Shown here one piece after another: positions 19,037 to 28,823 of a DNA stretch of 64,000 bases. Below the pieces are notes generated by a model. The model saw nothing but the letters and a program-made list of their open reading frames with translations. It ran no database searches and was not told the origin of the DNA. This DNA comes from Pseudomonas multiresinivorans (GTDB taxonomy: Bacteria > Pseudomonadota > Gammaproteobacteria > Pseudomonadales > Pseudomonadaceae): assembly GCF_012971725.1 (NCBI RefSeq), contig NZ_CP048833.1, forward strand, positions 2,852,001 to 2,916,000. Direction: 5' to 3'. A program made the position numbers and the translations under genes. The first letter of the stretch is position 1, and each line of letters begins with the position of its first letter.

Positions 19037-21208
19037 TCAGAAGTTGACGCTCGCCGTCAGGCGAGCCGTGCGCGGCGCACCCTGGAACAGGTAGCCGTCG
19101 CCGAAATATTCACCGACATCGCGCCAGTAGCGCTTGTCGAACAGGTTGTCGACGCTCAGCCGCAGCACGGTCGGGTAGTCGCCGATGCGGGTGCTGAAGC
19201 GTGCGCCGGCGTCATACACGGTGTAGCCGCCGACTTCTACTGCGCCATCGCGGTCAGCATATTTGGCGCCGCTGTAGCGCGCCGCGCCCAGCAGCGAAAG
19301 CCCCGGCACTTCGGCCAGCGCATAGTCCGCCTGCAGGCTCGCGCGCAGGCGCGGGACGTTGATCGCCTGGTGGCCTTCGTAGTCGTCCGTGCCGCTGTTC
19401 ACCACCCGCGAACGGATCGCCGCGAGGCTGCCGCTCAATTGCAGCGCGGAGGTTACCCGGCCACTGGCGGACAACTCCAGCCCGCTGTTCTTCTGCTGGC
19501 CCTGCTGCACGTAGGTGAAGCTGCCGTCGCCGTTGGGCCGGGCAAACTGGTAGGCCTGGTGGATCTGGAACAGCGCGGCGCTCCAGTCGAAGCCGGCCAG
19601 CTCCTGCTTGATGCCGAACTCGACCTGGCGCGAGGAGGTGGGCGCCAGGGTGTCGCCGGCGTTGCTGGCAAACCAGGGGGCCTCGCCGCCCAGGGACAGG
19701 CCCTTGCTGTAGCTGCCGTAGATGGAGATGTCCGCACGCGGCTTGAAGATCACCGCGCCGTTGGGCAGGAACTCCGCGCGGCGGGTATGCCGGGTGGTGT
19801 CGCCCTCGCTGTCGAACGTGCGCTCGTCCAGGCGCACCTGGCGCCCGCCCAGCACGACCTGCCATTGGTCATTGAGGGAGATGCGGTCGCTGGCGAACAG
19901 GCCATACTGGCGGCTGTCGAGGTGGCGGTAGCTGTGGCCGGGCTCGCCGTCGAAAGGCTCCACGGCGCCGATGCCGGTGTAGATGTTGCCGGTGCCGACC
20001 CACTCGTTGAGCTCCGGGCGGCTGTCCAGAACACGGCGGAAGGCCGAGGTGCCGACGGTCAGCTCGTGGCGCAACCAGCCGGTGGCGAACTGGCCGTGCA
20101 GGGCGGCTTCCAGTTCGTCGTTGCGGCGGGTGTCGTCGGGGCTGCGGAAGTCGTAGAGATCGTAGTCGCCTTCGGGGCTGAAGTAGTTCGGTACGGCGGA
20201 ATCGGCGCAGCTGGCCGCGCCGTAGCAGCCCCAGGGGAAGGCGCTGTAGTCGTCGATCACCACGCGGCTGCGCGAGGCGCTTAAGGTGCCGGTCCAGGCG
20301 TCGTCGAAGCGGTACTCGAAGCGCGTATTGAGGTTCAGCGATTCGATGCGCACCGGGTCGGCCCAGCTCTGGTAGCCGATGCGGTCGTGCGGGTCGATGT
20401 CGTGGGGCAACTCCGTACCGCCGAGCAACTGGTAGCCGGGTGCCGAGGGCTGGCGACGGTTCTGGTATTCGGCGTCGAATTGCCAGAGGGCGTTGGGCGA
20501 GAGGTTCCAGTCCAGTGCCAGGGAGGCGAAGTCGCGTTGGCCGTCGGTGTGGTCGATGTAGGAGCGCAGGTCGTCGTGGGCGAGGTTGACCCGCACGCCA
20601 ATCGTCTGCTCGTTATCCAGCCAGGCGCCGACGTCGGTGGCGACGTAGCGGCCACCCTCATCGTCGGTGCCCAGCGTCACCGAACGCACGTCCTGCGGGC
20701 GCTTGGTGACGTAGTTGATCACGCCGCCGGGCTCGGACACGCCGCTCTGCAGGCCGGACAACCCCTTGAGTACTTCGACCTGCTCCTTGTTCTCCAGCGC
20801 CACGTTCTGCTCGCCGGTGATGGTGCGGCCGTTGATCTTGTAGCTGCTGGCGGCGTTGAGCGAGTAGCCGCGGATCTCGAAGTTCTCGTAGTAGCCGACC
20901 GGTGCGTAGGCCTCGCCGGTGGAGGCATCGTTCTTCAGCACATCGCTGAGCAGGCGCGCCTGCTGGTCCTTGAGCAGCGCCTGGTTGAACACCGAGATGG
21001 ACGCTGGCGTATCCAGCAGCGGCGCCTCGCCAAAGCCGCCGACCGACGCGCGGCCGCTGGCGTAGCTCTCGGTGTCGTGGCCGATCACCGTCACGGTGTC
21101 CAGGGTCGTGGCGTCTTCGGCGTGGCCTGGGCCGCTGGCCAGCAGCACGGCCAGGGTCAGCAGGCTGAGGGGAAATCGCGTGCGCGCGGGGCGCGGCAGG
21201 TACTGCAT
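19037..21208 (-). CDS. TonB-dependent receptor of the siderophore/vitamin class
   Basis: A 723-residue outer-membrane receptor with a signal peptide ending near GPGHA, a TonB-box region LDTVTVIGHD (35-44), a plug (LLDTPASISVFNQALLKDQQ, SVSEPGGVINYVTKRP-like GVSEPGGVINYVTKRP) and a barrel ending SVNF. The plug resembles ferrisiderophore receptors. The gene is fused in operon order to pnuC, which argues for a vitamin or metal-vitamin ligand rather than iron. No Fur box is seen in 21209-21320. The upstream rhodanese gene is 112 bases away in the same direction. Confidence 0.88.
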   Translation of the reverse strand: MQYLPRPARTRFPLSLLTLAVLLASGPGHAEDATTLDTVTVIGHDTESYASGRASVGGFGEAPLLDTPASISVFNQALLKDQQARLLSDVLKNDASTGEAYAPVGYYENFEIRGYSLNAASSYKINGRTITGEQNVALENKEQVEVLKGLSGLQSGVSEPGGVINYVTKRPQDVRSVTLGTDDEGGRYVATDVGAWLDNEQTIGVRVNLAHDDLRSYIDHTDGQRDFASLALDWNLSPNALWQFDAEYQNRRQPSAPGYQLLGGTELPHDIDPHDRIGYQSWADPVRIESLNLNTRFEYRFDDAWTGTLSASRSRVVIDDYSAFPWGCYGAASCADSAVPNYFSPEGDYDLYDFRSPDDTRRNDELEAALHGQFATGWLRHELTVGTSAFRRVLDSRPELNEWVGTGNIYTGIGAVEPFDGEPGHSYRHLDSRQYGLFASDRISLNDQWQVVLGGRQVRLDERTFDSEGDTTRHTRRAEFLPNGAVIFKPRADISIYGSYSKGLSLGGEAPWFASNAGDTLAPTSSRQVEFGIKQELAGFDWSAALFQIHQAYQFARPNGDGSFTYVQQGQQKNSGLELSASGRVTSALQLSGSLAAIRSRVVNSGTDDYEGHQAINVPRLRASLQADYALAEVPGLSLLGAARYSGAKYADRDGAVEVGGYTVYDAGARFSTRIGDYPTVLRLSVDNLFDKRYWRDVGEYFGDGYLFQGAPRTARLTASVNF

Positions 21209-21320
21209 GGAACGCTCCTGAAAATCGCCGGGGCGTGCGCCGGGAATGCACGGGGCCGAGCCCCTCCCGCGCGAAACGGATGGCCTTGGATGTAAAACGT
21301 GAGTGCCCGCGAACGGGCGG

Positions 21321-22196
21321 TCAGGCCGGAGCTGCTCCGGTGGTCAATGGCAGGGTTGGCTCTGCGGCCCACTCCTGCAGCGAGCCGTCGTAGATCGCGA
21401 CTCGGGTTTCCCCGGCCAGCGTCAGGGCGAGGGCCAGGGCGGCGGCGGAAATGCCGCCGCCGCAGTAAAGCAGCAGCGGCGCTTCGGCCTGTCGCAGCCC
21501 GGCAAGGGCCTCACCTAGAGCCGCACCGCGCCGGTAGCAGCCGTCGTCGTCGAACAGGCTGCGCGCGGGCAGGTTGGCGCTGCCGGGAATGTGCCCACGG
21601 CGGGCATAACGGGTGACGGCGCTGCCGTCGAAGAGGGCGGCGGACAGGGCGCAGACCAGCGTGCCAGGAGACTCTCCCGCGACGACTTTCTCGACGTCGT
21701 GGCGGTCGATCCAGAAGCCGTCCCGGTACTTCGCCGGGGCCGACAGCGTCCCGTTTCCCGCCTGGGAAGATTCGCCTTGTTCCAGCGAATATCCGGCGGC
21801 GATCCAGGCACGTAGTCCACCATCCAGCACGGCTGCATCAATGCCCAGGCTGCGCAACATCCACCACAGGCGCGCAGCCCAGAAACCGTCGCTGCGGTCA
21901 TAGATCACCACCAGCGAGTCGTCGTCGACGCCGAGTGCCTGCAAGGCGTCCTGCGCCACTTGCGGATCGGGCAGGGCAAAGCTGAAGGACGCTTGCGGAT
22001 CGGCCAGCTCGTCCAGCAGGTCGGCATGGCGTGCGCCGCGAATATGCCCAGCGAGCCATCCGGCGTGGCCGCTCTTTACGCGATAGTCGCCATCGAATTC
22101 GGGGGCCGCCAGTTCCACGCTGGCGTCCAGCAGGCACAGGCGCGGATCGTCCAGCGCGGCGGCCAGCCAGTGCGCGGTGACCAGAGGTTCGCTCAT
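21321..22196 (-). CDS. Two-domain rhodanese-like sulfurtransferase
   Basis: A 291-residue protein with tandem rhodanese domains, as in thiosulfate or 3-mercaptopyruvate sulfurtransferases. The N-terminal half has LLDASVELA, GHIRGARHADLLDELAD and VIYDRSDGFWAARLWWML. The C-terminal half carries the active cysteine C245 in CGGGISAA, replacing the usual CGSGVTA loop. It is cytoplasmic, with no signal peptide. Its start lies one base after the phosphotransferase stop, so it belongs to the 24260-21321 operon. Sulfur transfer fits thiazole chemistry of a thiamin-like pathway, but that is inference. Confidence 0.87.
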   Translation of the reverse strand: MSEPLVTAHWLAAALDDPRLCLLDASVELAAPEFDGDYRVKSGHAGWLAGHIRGARHADLLDELADPQASFSFALPDPQVAQDALQALGVDDDSLVVIYDRSDGFWAARLWWMLRSLGIDAAVLDGGLRAWIAAGYSLEQGESSQAGNGTLSAPAKYRDGFWIDRHDVEKVVAGESPGTLVCALSAALFDGSAVTRYARRGHIPGSANLPARSLFDDDGCYRRGAALGEALAGLRQAEAPLLLYCGGGISAAALALALTLAGETRVAIYDGSLQEWAAEPTLPLTTGAAPA

Positions 22197-22197
22197 C

Positions 22198-23343
22198 TCA
22201 TTTCACCTTCGCGGCCAGTTGGCGAATGTGATTGAGCAAACGCTGCCCTTCGGCTTCGAGGAACCAGCGGGTGTGGCCGATCAGGTAATTGTCATAGGCC
22301 AGCGAAGCGCTCTCGGCCGAGCCGAGGATGCCGTGGAAGTAGATGACCTCGGACAGCGCAAAATCCGCATGTACCAGCGGCAGCAGCGCAGCCAGGGCAA
22401 GCATGTCGTCGCGGCTCAGCGGGCGCACGCTGGCGTAGCCCTGCAGCAGGGCGTCCAGTGCATCGAGGTCGGCGACGGCGGCACGGCCCTGGTCCAGCTC
22501 CAGCCAGGGCACCAGGTTGCGCTCGATGGCGGTGGCCAGGTCGAACAGCGCGAAGCTGCGGTCGCTCAGGCCGAAGTCCAGCACTGAGACCACCTGCGCC
22601 TTCGGGCCTTCCTCGCTCCACAGCAGGTTCGATGCGTGCCAGTCATTGTGAGTCCACAGTGCCGGCTGGCGTTGCAGGTAGGGCAGCAGCTCGCGTTGCA
22701 GCGGCAGGTGCAGCTCGCTCAGCGTGTCTTTCCAGGGGCGCGCCTGCAGGTACTCCGCGAGGGCGGGTGCCTGGGCGAAGGTCGCTTCGATGGCGGCCAA
22801 CGGGTCCGGCGCGCCGAACAGCTCGAGGTTGCTGACCAGTACACCGGCGCTGCGTGAGGGCGAGGCGAAACTTTCGGCGGCGCGGTGCAATTTCGCCAGC
22901 GCGGCGCCAGCGGCAAAGGCATGGGCGTTGTGCTGGAATGGCGTCCAGGACAGCGCGTCGCGGTACAGGTCGAGGCCTTCCGCCTTCTGGTGGACTTCAT
23001 AGGTCCAGCCGTCGCGCTCGATGGCGCTGCGATCGTGCCGATCCCGCAATACCTGCGCGACCGGCGCGCCGTTGCGGGCCAGGTGATCGAGAAAGGCGTG
23101 TTCTTCCGCCAGCCAGTCAGCCGTGCGCACGCTAGGGTGGTGACGCTTGACGAACAGCGGCCCGCTGGCGGTCTCCACCAGCGCGGCGGCGGAGAAAGGC
23201 CGCGGGCTGTGCCAGGTGAGGCGGGCTTCGTCGCCGGCCTGCGGGAAGTCTTGCAGCAGCGCGGCGACCTCCGCTTCGGTCAGCGCCGGCCAGTCGGCTT
23301 CCACCGGCTCCAGGCCCATGCCATGGCTCAGGCGTTTCGTCAT
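22198..23343 (-). CDS. Aminoglycoside/choline/thiamin-kinase-like phosphotransferase
   Basis: A 381-residue APH-family protein with the Brenner motif THNDWHASN (231-239) and the metal-binding VLDFGLSD (D256). The N-lobe has LFVKRHHPSVRTADWLAEEHAFLDHL. Family members phosphorylate aminoglycosides, choline, homoserine or thiamin. Its place between a THI5-like protein and a rhodanese, near a PnuC transporter, suggests a metabolic trapping kinase rather than drug resistance. The ATG overlaps the upstream stop by four bases. A single-residue substrate call is not possible from sequence. Confidence 0.82.
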   Translation of the reverse strand: MTKRLSHGMGLEPVEADWPALTEAEVAALLQDFPQAGDEARLTWHSPRPFSAAALVETASGPLFVKRHHPSVRTADWLAEEHAFLDHLARNGAPVAQVLRDRHDRSAIERDGWTYEVHQKAEGLDLYRDALSWTPFQHNAHAFAAGAALAKLHRAAESFASPSRSAGVLVSNLELFGAPDPLAAIEATFAQAPALAEYLQARPWKDTLSELHLPLQRELLPYLQRQPALWTHNDWHASNLLWSEEGPKAQVVSVLDFGLSDRSFALFDLATAIERNLVPWLELDQGRAAVADLDALDALLQGYASVRPLSRDDMLALAALLPLVHADFALSEVIYFHGILGSAESASLAYDNYLIGHTRWFLEAEGQRLLNHIRQLAAKVK

Positions 23344-24260
23344 GCTGGGTTCTCCACTTGCCAGGCATTGCTGGTGGCGCCGCGCCAGATTTCCGGGTCG
23401 CGCAGCACACCATAGTCATGCAGCCACTGGGCATAGGGCTGCAGCAGTTCTTCGCGCTGTTCGCCCCAGCGGCCCTGATGCAGCCAGCTGGGCGCGATGC
23501 GCCGCAGGGATTCTGCCAGCATCTCGCGGGGAAAGTAGGGAATGGTGCGTTCGTAGACCGGTAGTGCGGTCTCTGGCTCCGCTGCTGCGGCGAGAAAACC
23601 GCGCGCGGTGACAGCGAGGAAACGCCGGGTGATCTCCGGATTGGCATCGAGCCAGTCCTCTCGCGCGCCCAGCAGATAGCTGTGGTAGGGCGGGGCGCCG
23701 ATCTCGTCCACCGGCAGCACCACGCGGCGCTCATCGGCGATGGCGCTGGGCAGCAGCGCTTCCCAGGCCCAGTAGCCGCCGAAACTGGCATCGGCCAGGC
23801 CGGCGGCCAGGTCTTCGGGGCGCAATTCGCGGAAGCCGGCGTCCACCAGTTCCACCGCGTCCGGGTCGCCGCCGTCCTGGCTCACCAGGTGGCGCACCAT
23901 GGCCAGGCCGCGTGGCGTCGGGTTGAGCGCCAGGCGCTTGCCCTGAAGGTCGCGGGGGCGACGGATGCCGCTGTCGGTGAGGGTCTGGATCGATTCCAGG
24001 CCGCGATGATTGATCGCCGCCACGCCGATCAGTGGCTGGCCGAGTTCTCGGCGCACCAGCAGGCGATTGCTGGGGAACACGCCGAACGCGGCGCCGCCGC
24101 GCAGCAGGTGGGCGAGAGTGTCGCCGTGGTAGGGGTCGTGCACCACCAGTTCCACGTCCAGCCCCGCCTCGCGGTACCAGCCGCGTTCACGGGCGAGGTA
24201 GAAACCGGCCGAATTGGGCCAGGGGTGGAAGTACTCAAGCATGACCCGCAAGGCAAACAT
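23340..24260 (-). CDS. NMT1/THI5-like substrate-binding-fold protein without signal peptide
   Basis: A 306-residue type II binding fold: VMLEYFHPWPNSAGFYLARERGWYREAGLDVELV, ALNPTPRGLAMVRHLV, ADASFGGYWAWEALL. This resembles ThiY-type pyrimidine-binding proteins and eukaryotic THI5. The ATG at 24260 has GAAGGG four bases upstream and leaves no room for a signal peptide. The longer frame to 24320 adds no plausible one. No ABC permease or ATPase is adjacent. The CCCFC motif of HMP-synthesising THI5 is absent. Either the protein is a cytoplasmic binder or enzyme, or a periplasmic protein with a misplaced start. First gene of the operon, under the palindrome at 24325. Confidence 0.75.
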   Translation of the reverse strand: MFALRVMLEYFHPWPNSAGFYLARERGWYREAGLDVELVVHDPYHGDTLAHLLRGGAAFGVFPSNRLLVRRELGQPLIGVAAINHRGLESIQTLTDSGIRRPRDLQGKRLALNPTPRGLAMVRHLVSQDGGDPDAVELVDAGFRELRPEDLAAGLADASFGGYWAWEALLPSAIADERRVVLPVDEIGAPPYHSYLLGAREDWLDANPEITRRFLAVTARGFLAAAAEPETALPVYERTIPYFPREMLAESLRRIAPSWLHQGRWGEQREELLQPYAQWLHDYGVLRDPEIWRGATSNAWQVENPA

Positions 24261-24324
24261 GGAACCCTTCTCCGAAACGGCCAGCGGCCGATGACTGCGA
24301 TGGGGCGTATTCCAAGGCAAATGA

Positions 24325-24340
24325 ATTGGTATATACCAAT
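24325..24340. promoter_or_regulatory. Perfect 16-bp palindrome, probable GntR/HutC operator
   Basis: ATTGGTATATACCAAT is an exact palindrome 65-80 bases upstream of the THI5-like gene start, in an AT-rich promoter-like tract. HutC-subfamily GntR regulators typically bind GT-N-TA-N-AC-centred palindromes such as TGGTCTAGACCA, and this site fits that pattern. The HutC-type regulator at 17677 is the obvious candidate. Confidence 0.6.
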
Positions 24341-24551
24341 ATGAATTTCACTGGTTTTTATAATAAAAAGGAATAAAAAGGCCCGAGGCGGGCTGTAGGA
24401 AAGCAAAGGGACGAGGAAACCGGGAAATTTGCGCGAATCGCTCTGGCGCGGGCATTAAGGGTTATGACCTCATGCGATTTAGATATTTATGGTTATAAAG
24501 AGTCGGCTATAAAGTAACGGCTTCTTCTAAGTCACGGCGCAAGCAGGACCC

Positions 24552-25628
<1,077 letters not shown>

Positions 25629-26768
25629 TCAGTCGCGGCGTCGCTGGCGGGCAGTGGCCGCGGCGGCATCGCGACGCAGCAGCGGCAATAGTTCCTCGCC
25701 CAGGTGGATCGCCTCTTCCAGATGCGGATAGCCGGAGAGGATGAAGGTATCCACGCCCAGTTGGTGATACTCCTCGATGCGCTCGGCGACTTCCGCGTAA
25801 CTCCCCACCAGCGCGGTGCCCGCGCCACCGCGCACCAGGCCGACACCGGCCCAGAGATTCGGCGAGACCTCCAGGTCGCGCACACCGTGCGCGCGGCCCT
25901 GGGTCAGGCTGATCTGTCGCGATTGCCCCACCGATTCATAGGCTGCCAGTTGCTGCTGGGCGCGCTCGATGGCATCGCGGGGAATTTCCTCCAGCAGGCG
26001 CCCGACATGGGCCCAGGCCTGCCGTGAGTCGGCAGCGGCAAACACATGCAGACGCAAGCCGAAGCGCAGCTCGCGGCCGTGCACGGCCGCCAGCTCGCGC
26101 ATGCGCAGGATGCGCTCGCGGATCATCGCCGGTGGCTCGCCCCACATCAGGTAGCTCTGCGCGTGGCTGGCGGCGATGCGCTCGGCCACTTCCGAAGCAC
26201 CGCCAAAACAGATCGGCGGCAACGCCGCCTCGTGCGCGATGGGCACCGGGCTGCCGGTGCGATAGTAGCGCCCGTGGTGCTCGCGCCCGGCCCAGGTGGC
26301 GCGGAACACGTCGAGGAATTCAGCGCTGCGGGCGTAGCGTTCGTCGTGCTCGAGGAAGTCGCCCAGGGCGCGCTGCTCGAAGCGGCTGGAGCCGCTGACC
26401 AGATGCAGCAGCAGGCGGTTGTCGCTGAGCTGCTGCAAGGTGGCAGCCTTGTGCGCGGTGTAGGCGGGTAGCTCGACGCCGGGGCGCAGGGTCAGCAGGA
26501 ACTTCAGCCGGCGCACTTCCTGGACCATCAGCGCGACGATCAGCCAGGGGTCTTCGAAGCCGCTGGCGGTGGGTACCATGATGCCGTCGAACGCTGCCTG
26601 CTCGGCGGCACGTACCACCTGGCGAAGATAGTCCAGGGTCGGTGTGCGCTCGCCCTGCTGGAACAGCCCGACCTTGGGCAGGCCGCTGCTGGTGAGGTGG
26701 TGTCCGTCGCCGTTGGTGGGCAGGAACCAGTCGATTTCGATGCTTCGGCGTTTGGGGTCAGCGGCCAA
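25629..26768 (-). CDS. SsuD-like flavin-dependent alkanesulfonate monooxygenase
   Basis: A luciferase-family monooxygenase closely patterned on SsuD: IDWFLPTNGDGHHLTSSG, FDGIMVPTASGFEDPWLIVALM, KFLLTLRPGVELPAYTAHKAATLQQLSDNRLLLHLVSGSS and a FSGYPHLEEA-like LSGYPHLEEAI near the end. I place the start at TTG 26768, with AAGGA eight bases upstream. This gives 379 residues, the SsuD length, and an 11-base overlap with the preceding gene. The open frame further upstream is a shadow of that gene. Expected reaction: FMNH2- and O2-dependent release of sulfite from alkanesulfonates. No flavin reductase (SsuE) is in the window. Confidence 0.88.
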   Translation of the reverse strand: MAADPKRRSIEIDWFLPTNGDGHHLTSSGLPKVGLFQQGERTPTLDYLRQVVRAAEQAAFDGIMVPTASGFEDPWLIVALMVQEVRRLKFLLTLRPGVELPAYTAHKAATLQQLSDNRLLLHLVSGSSRFEQRALGDFLEHDERYARSAEFLDVFRATWAGREHHGRYYRTGSPVPIAHEAALPPICFGGASEVAERIAASHAQSYLMWGEPPAMIRERILRMRELAAVHGRELRFGLRLHVFAAADSRQAWAHVGRLLEEIPRDAIERAQQQLAAYESVGQSRQISLTQGRAHGVRDLEVSPNLWAGVGLVRGGAGTALVGSYAEVAERIEEYHQLGVDTFILSGYPHLEEAIHLGEELLPLLRRDAAAATARQRRRD

Positions 26769-27798
26769 TCCGGGTGTCCTTTTCAGCTTCGTTGCGCAGC
26801 AGCGGCAGGACCCGTTCGCCGAAGCGCAGGACCTCGCGCACCGCGTTGGGCGCATGCAGGATGATCTGGTCGAGGCCGACGCCGTGCAGCTCGCGCAGGC
26901 GGCCGGCGACCTGGGCGTAGCTGCCCACCAGCACAGGTGATTCGCCGGGCGCGGGCAGCCACAGGTTGGGGTGAATTTCGCCGCGTCGGGCCGGGTGCTC
27001 GGCGCGCTCGGCCAGCAGTTCGACCACGGCCGCATCGGTGCGCCGGCGCTTGCCCTTGGCGGGGGCGGCGAAGGCTTGTGCCTGCCGGCCTGCTTCGTCC
27101 CACGCCTGCTCCTCGCTGTCGCGGGCGATGATGCCGAAGCTGGCGACTTGGCTTAGCGACCGGCCGACACGGCGCGCGGCCTGATTCAGGCGCGCGATGG
27201 TTTCGCCCAGCTGCGCGACGCTGCCGCCCGGCACGACGCAGACGTCCGCGCGGCTGGCGATGCGCTCGGCGCCGAGTGTCTCGTCCAGCAGCAATGGCGT
27301 GGGCGGCAGGTCGCGCAGGCCGAGGCCGGCGTTCTCCAGGTGGAAGTAGCGGCCGTTGTGGTCCAGCGGCGTGGCCGGAGCGTGCAGCAGGCGTTGCAGG
27401 ATGTCCAGGAACTCGTCGATGCGCTCATGGCGCTGGTCGCGGTTGAGCACTTCGCCAAAGGCCCGGCGCAGGCTGCCGCGGTCGCTGTCCGGCAGATGCA
27501 GGCGCACGCGCCCGGCGGACAGTGATTGCAGGCTTTGCAGCGTCGCCGCCAGCGCGGCCGGGAGCGTGGCTTCCGCTGGCAGGGTGAGGGTCAGGCCGAG
27601 CCGCCGGGTGTGCGCGCAGAGCGCCGCGGCCACCATCAGGCTGTCCGGCTGGCTGGGCCCGCCGGGCAGGTAGAGGTCGTCGAAGCCGGCATACTCCAAG
27701 GCCTGGGCCAGCTGTACCCATTCCGACGGTTGCGCCTGCCAGTCCAGCCCTCGCCGGGTGCCGCTGGTGCAGAGCTTCCAGGCGAAGCGCAGGCTCAT
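26758..27798 (-). CDS. LLM-class flavin-dependent monooxygenase
   Basis: A 346-residue bacterial-luciferase-fold protein: WVQLAQALEYAGFDDLYLP, LGLTLTLPAEATLPAALAATLQSLQSLSAGRVRLHLP, GSYAQVAGRLRELHGVGLDQIILHAPNAVREV. It is shorter and more divergent than SsuD and lacks its active-site context, so the substrate is probably a different sulfonate, sulfone or thioether. It overlaps the upstream monooxygenase gene by four bases (ATGA) and the downstream SsuD-like gene by 11, as part of one translationally coupled operon. Confidence 0.83.
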   Translation of the reverse strand: MSLRFAWKLCTSGTRRGLDWQAQPSEWVQLAQALEYAGFDDLYLPGGPSQPDSLMVAAALCAHTRRLGLTLTLPAEATLPAALAATLQSLQSLSAGRVRLHLPDSDRGSLRRAFGEVLNRDQRHERIDEFLDILQRLLHAPATPLDHNGRYFHLENAGLGLRDLPPTPLLLDETLGAERIASRADVCVVPGGSVAQLGETIARLNQAARRVGRSLSQVASFGIIARDSEEQAWDEAGRQAQAFAAPAKGKRRRTDAAVVELLAERAEHPARRGEIHPNLWLPAPGESPVLVGSYAQVAGRLRELHGVGLDQIILHAPNAVREVLRFGERVLPLLRNEAEKDTRIGR

Positions 27799-28823
27799 CC
27801 GGCGACCGCCAGGCGCTCACCGGCAGGCGTCCAGCCCAGCGCCGGGGCAATGTCCCGCGCCAGCTGTTCCAGGCGACGCAACACCTGGGCCTGGCTGGAG
27901 CTTTCCGACTGGACCACGGCTATGAAGTAGTCGGCGTAGGGCAGCAGCGACGGGTCGTCGCGCACGCTGGCGATGACTTCCTCGGGGTGGCCGTGGTGGA
28001 CGTTGAGCAGGCGTAGGTGGCTCTCCAGGTCAGCGGCCTCGTCGATCAGCCCTTCGCGAATCAGCCTGGGCACGTGCAGCTCGATGTCCGGCGCGAGTTC
28101 CTCGCGGGATTGGTTCTTGTCCTCGGCCGGAAACACCGCGCGGACTACGCCGATGCGCGGCCGCCGCGTCTGCTCCTGCCAGGCGCTAAGGTAGGCGTCG
28201 GCCAGGGGTTTCTGGACCGTCAGCGGGTCGTGGGTGGCGGTACCCAGCAACAGGCCGTTGCCTTGCTCGGCGGCGTACACCGCACCGGCTTCGCTGCCGT
28301 GGGAATGCCAGAGCCGTTCCCGCAGCCCGGCGGCCGGCGGGTGCAGGCGAAGCTGCGCCTCACCCGGCAGCGGCGCGCCGAGCAGGGCGGCTTGCAGAGC
28401 GCGCTGGGCCTGCTGGAAATCCTCCTGGCGGCGCTGGGCGTCGCGGCCGAAGGCGTTGAACATTTCCAGGTTCGCGCCGCCGCTGCCCAGGCCCAGCTGC
28501 AGGCGGCCGCCCGATAGTGCGTCGAGTACTGCGGCGTCTTCGGCCAGGCGCAGGGAGTCTTCCAGCGGCAGGGTGACCACCGCCGTGCCCAGCTCGATGC
28601 GCCGGGTACGCGCGGCGATGTTGGCGAACAGCAGCAGCGGCGAAGGCAGCTGGCCGAAGCCGCCGCTCAGGTGGTGCTGGGCGATCCAGCCACCGTCGAA
28701 GCCCAGGGCTTCGGCGAACTCGAACTGCTCCTGCAGGTCGCGGTAGACCTGGCGCGGGTCGCTGCCGAAGGCGTGGGTGAGGAAGCCGAGCTTGAACGGC
28801 TTGCGTGGCTTCAGTGTGCTCAT
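27795..28823 (-). CDS. LLM-class flavin-dependent monooxygenase
   Basis: A 342-residue luciferase-fold protein: FKLGFLTHAFGSDPRQVYRDLQEQFEFAEALGFDGGWIAQHHL, RIELGTAVVTLPLEDSLRLAEDAAVLDALSGGRLQLGLGSGG. It is a sister of the next upstream gene (28820), sharing GW.AQHH, EDAAVLD.LS.GRLQLGLG and a common C-terminal RRLEQLARDIAPALGW segment, so the two arose by tandem duplication. FMNH2 from a separate reductase is presumed. It is coupled by four-base overlaps on both sides. Confidence 0.85.
   Translation of the reverse strand: MSTLKPRKPFKLGFLTHAFGSDPRQVYRDLQEQFEFAEALGFDGGWIAQHHLSGGFGQLPSPLLLFANIAARTRRIELGTAVVTLPLEDSLRLAEDAAVLDALSGGRLQLGLGSGGANLEMFNAFGRDAQRRQEDFQQAQRALQAALLGAPLPGEAQLRLHPPAAGLRERLWHSHGSEAGAVYAAEQGNGLLLGTATHDPLTVQKPLADAYLSAWQEQTRRPRIGVVRAVFPAEDKNQSREELAPDIELHVPRLIREGLIDEAADLESHLRLLNVHHGHPEEVIASVRDDPSLLPYADYFIAVVQSESSSQAQVLRRLEQLARDIAPALGWTPAGERLAVAG

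Noticed and set aside
24261..24551. TPP riboswitch upstream of the THI5-like operon or the activator
   Set aside because: No CTGAGA...ACCTGATC...GGGA pattern on either strand.
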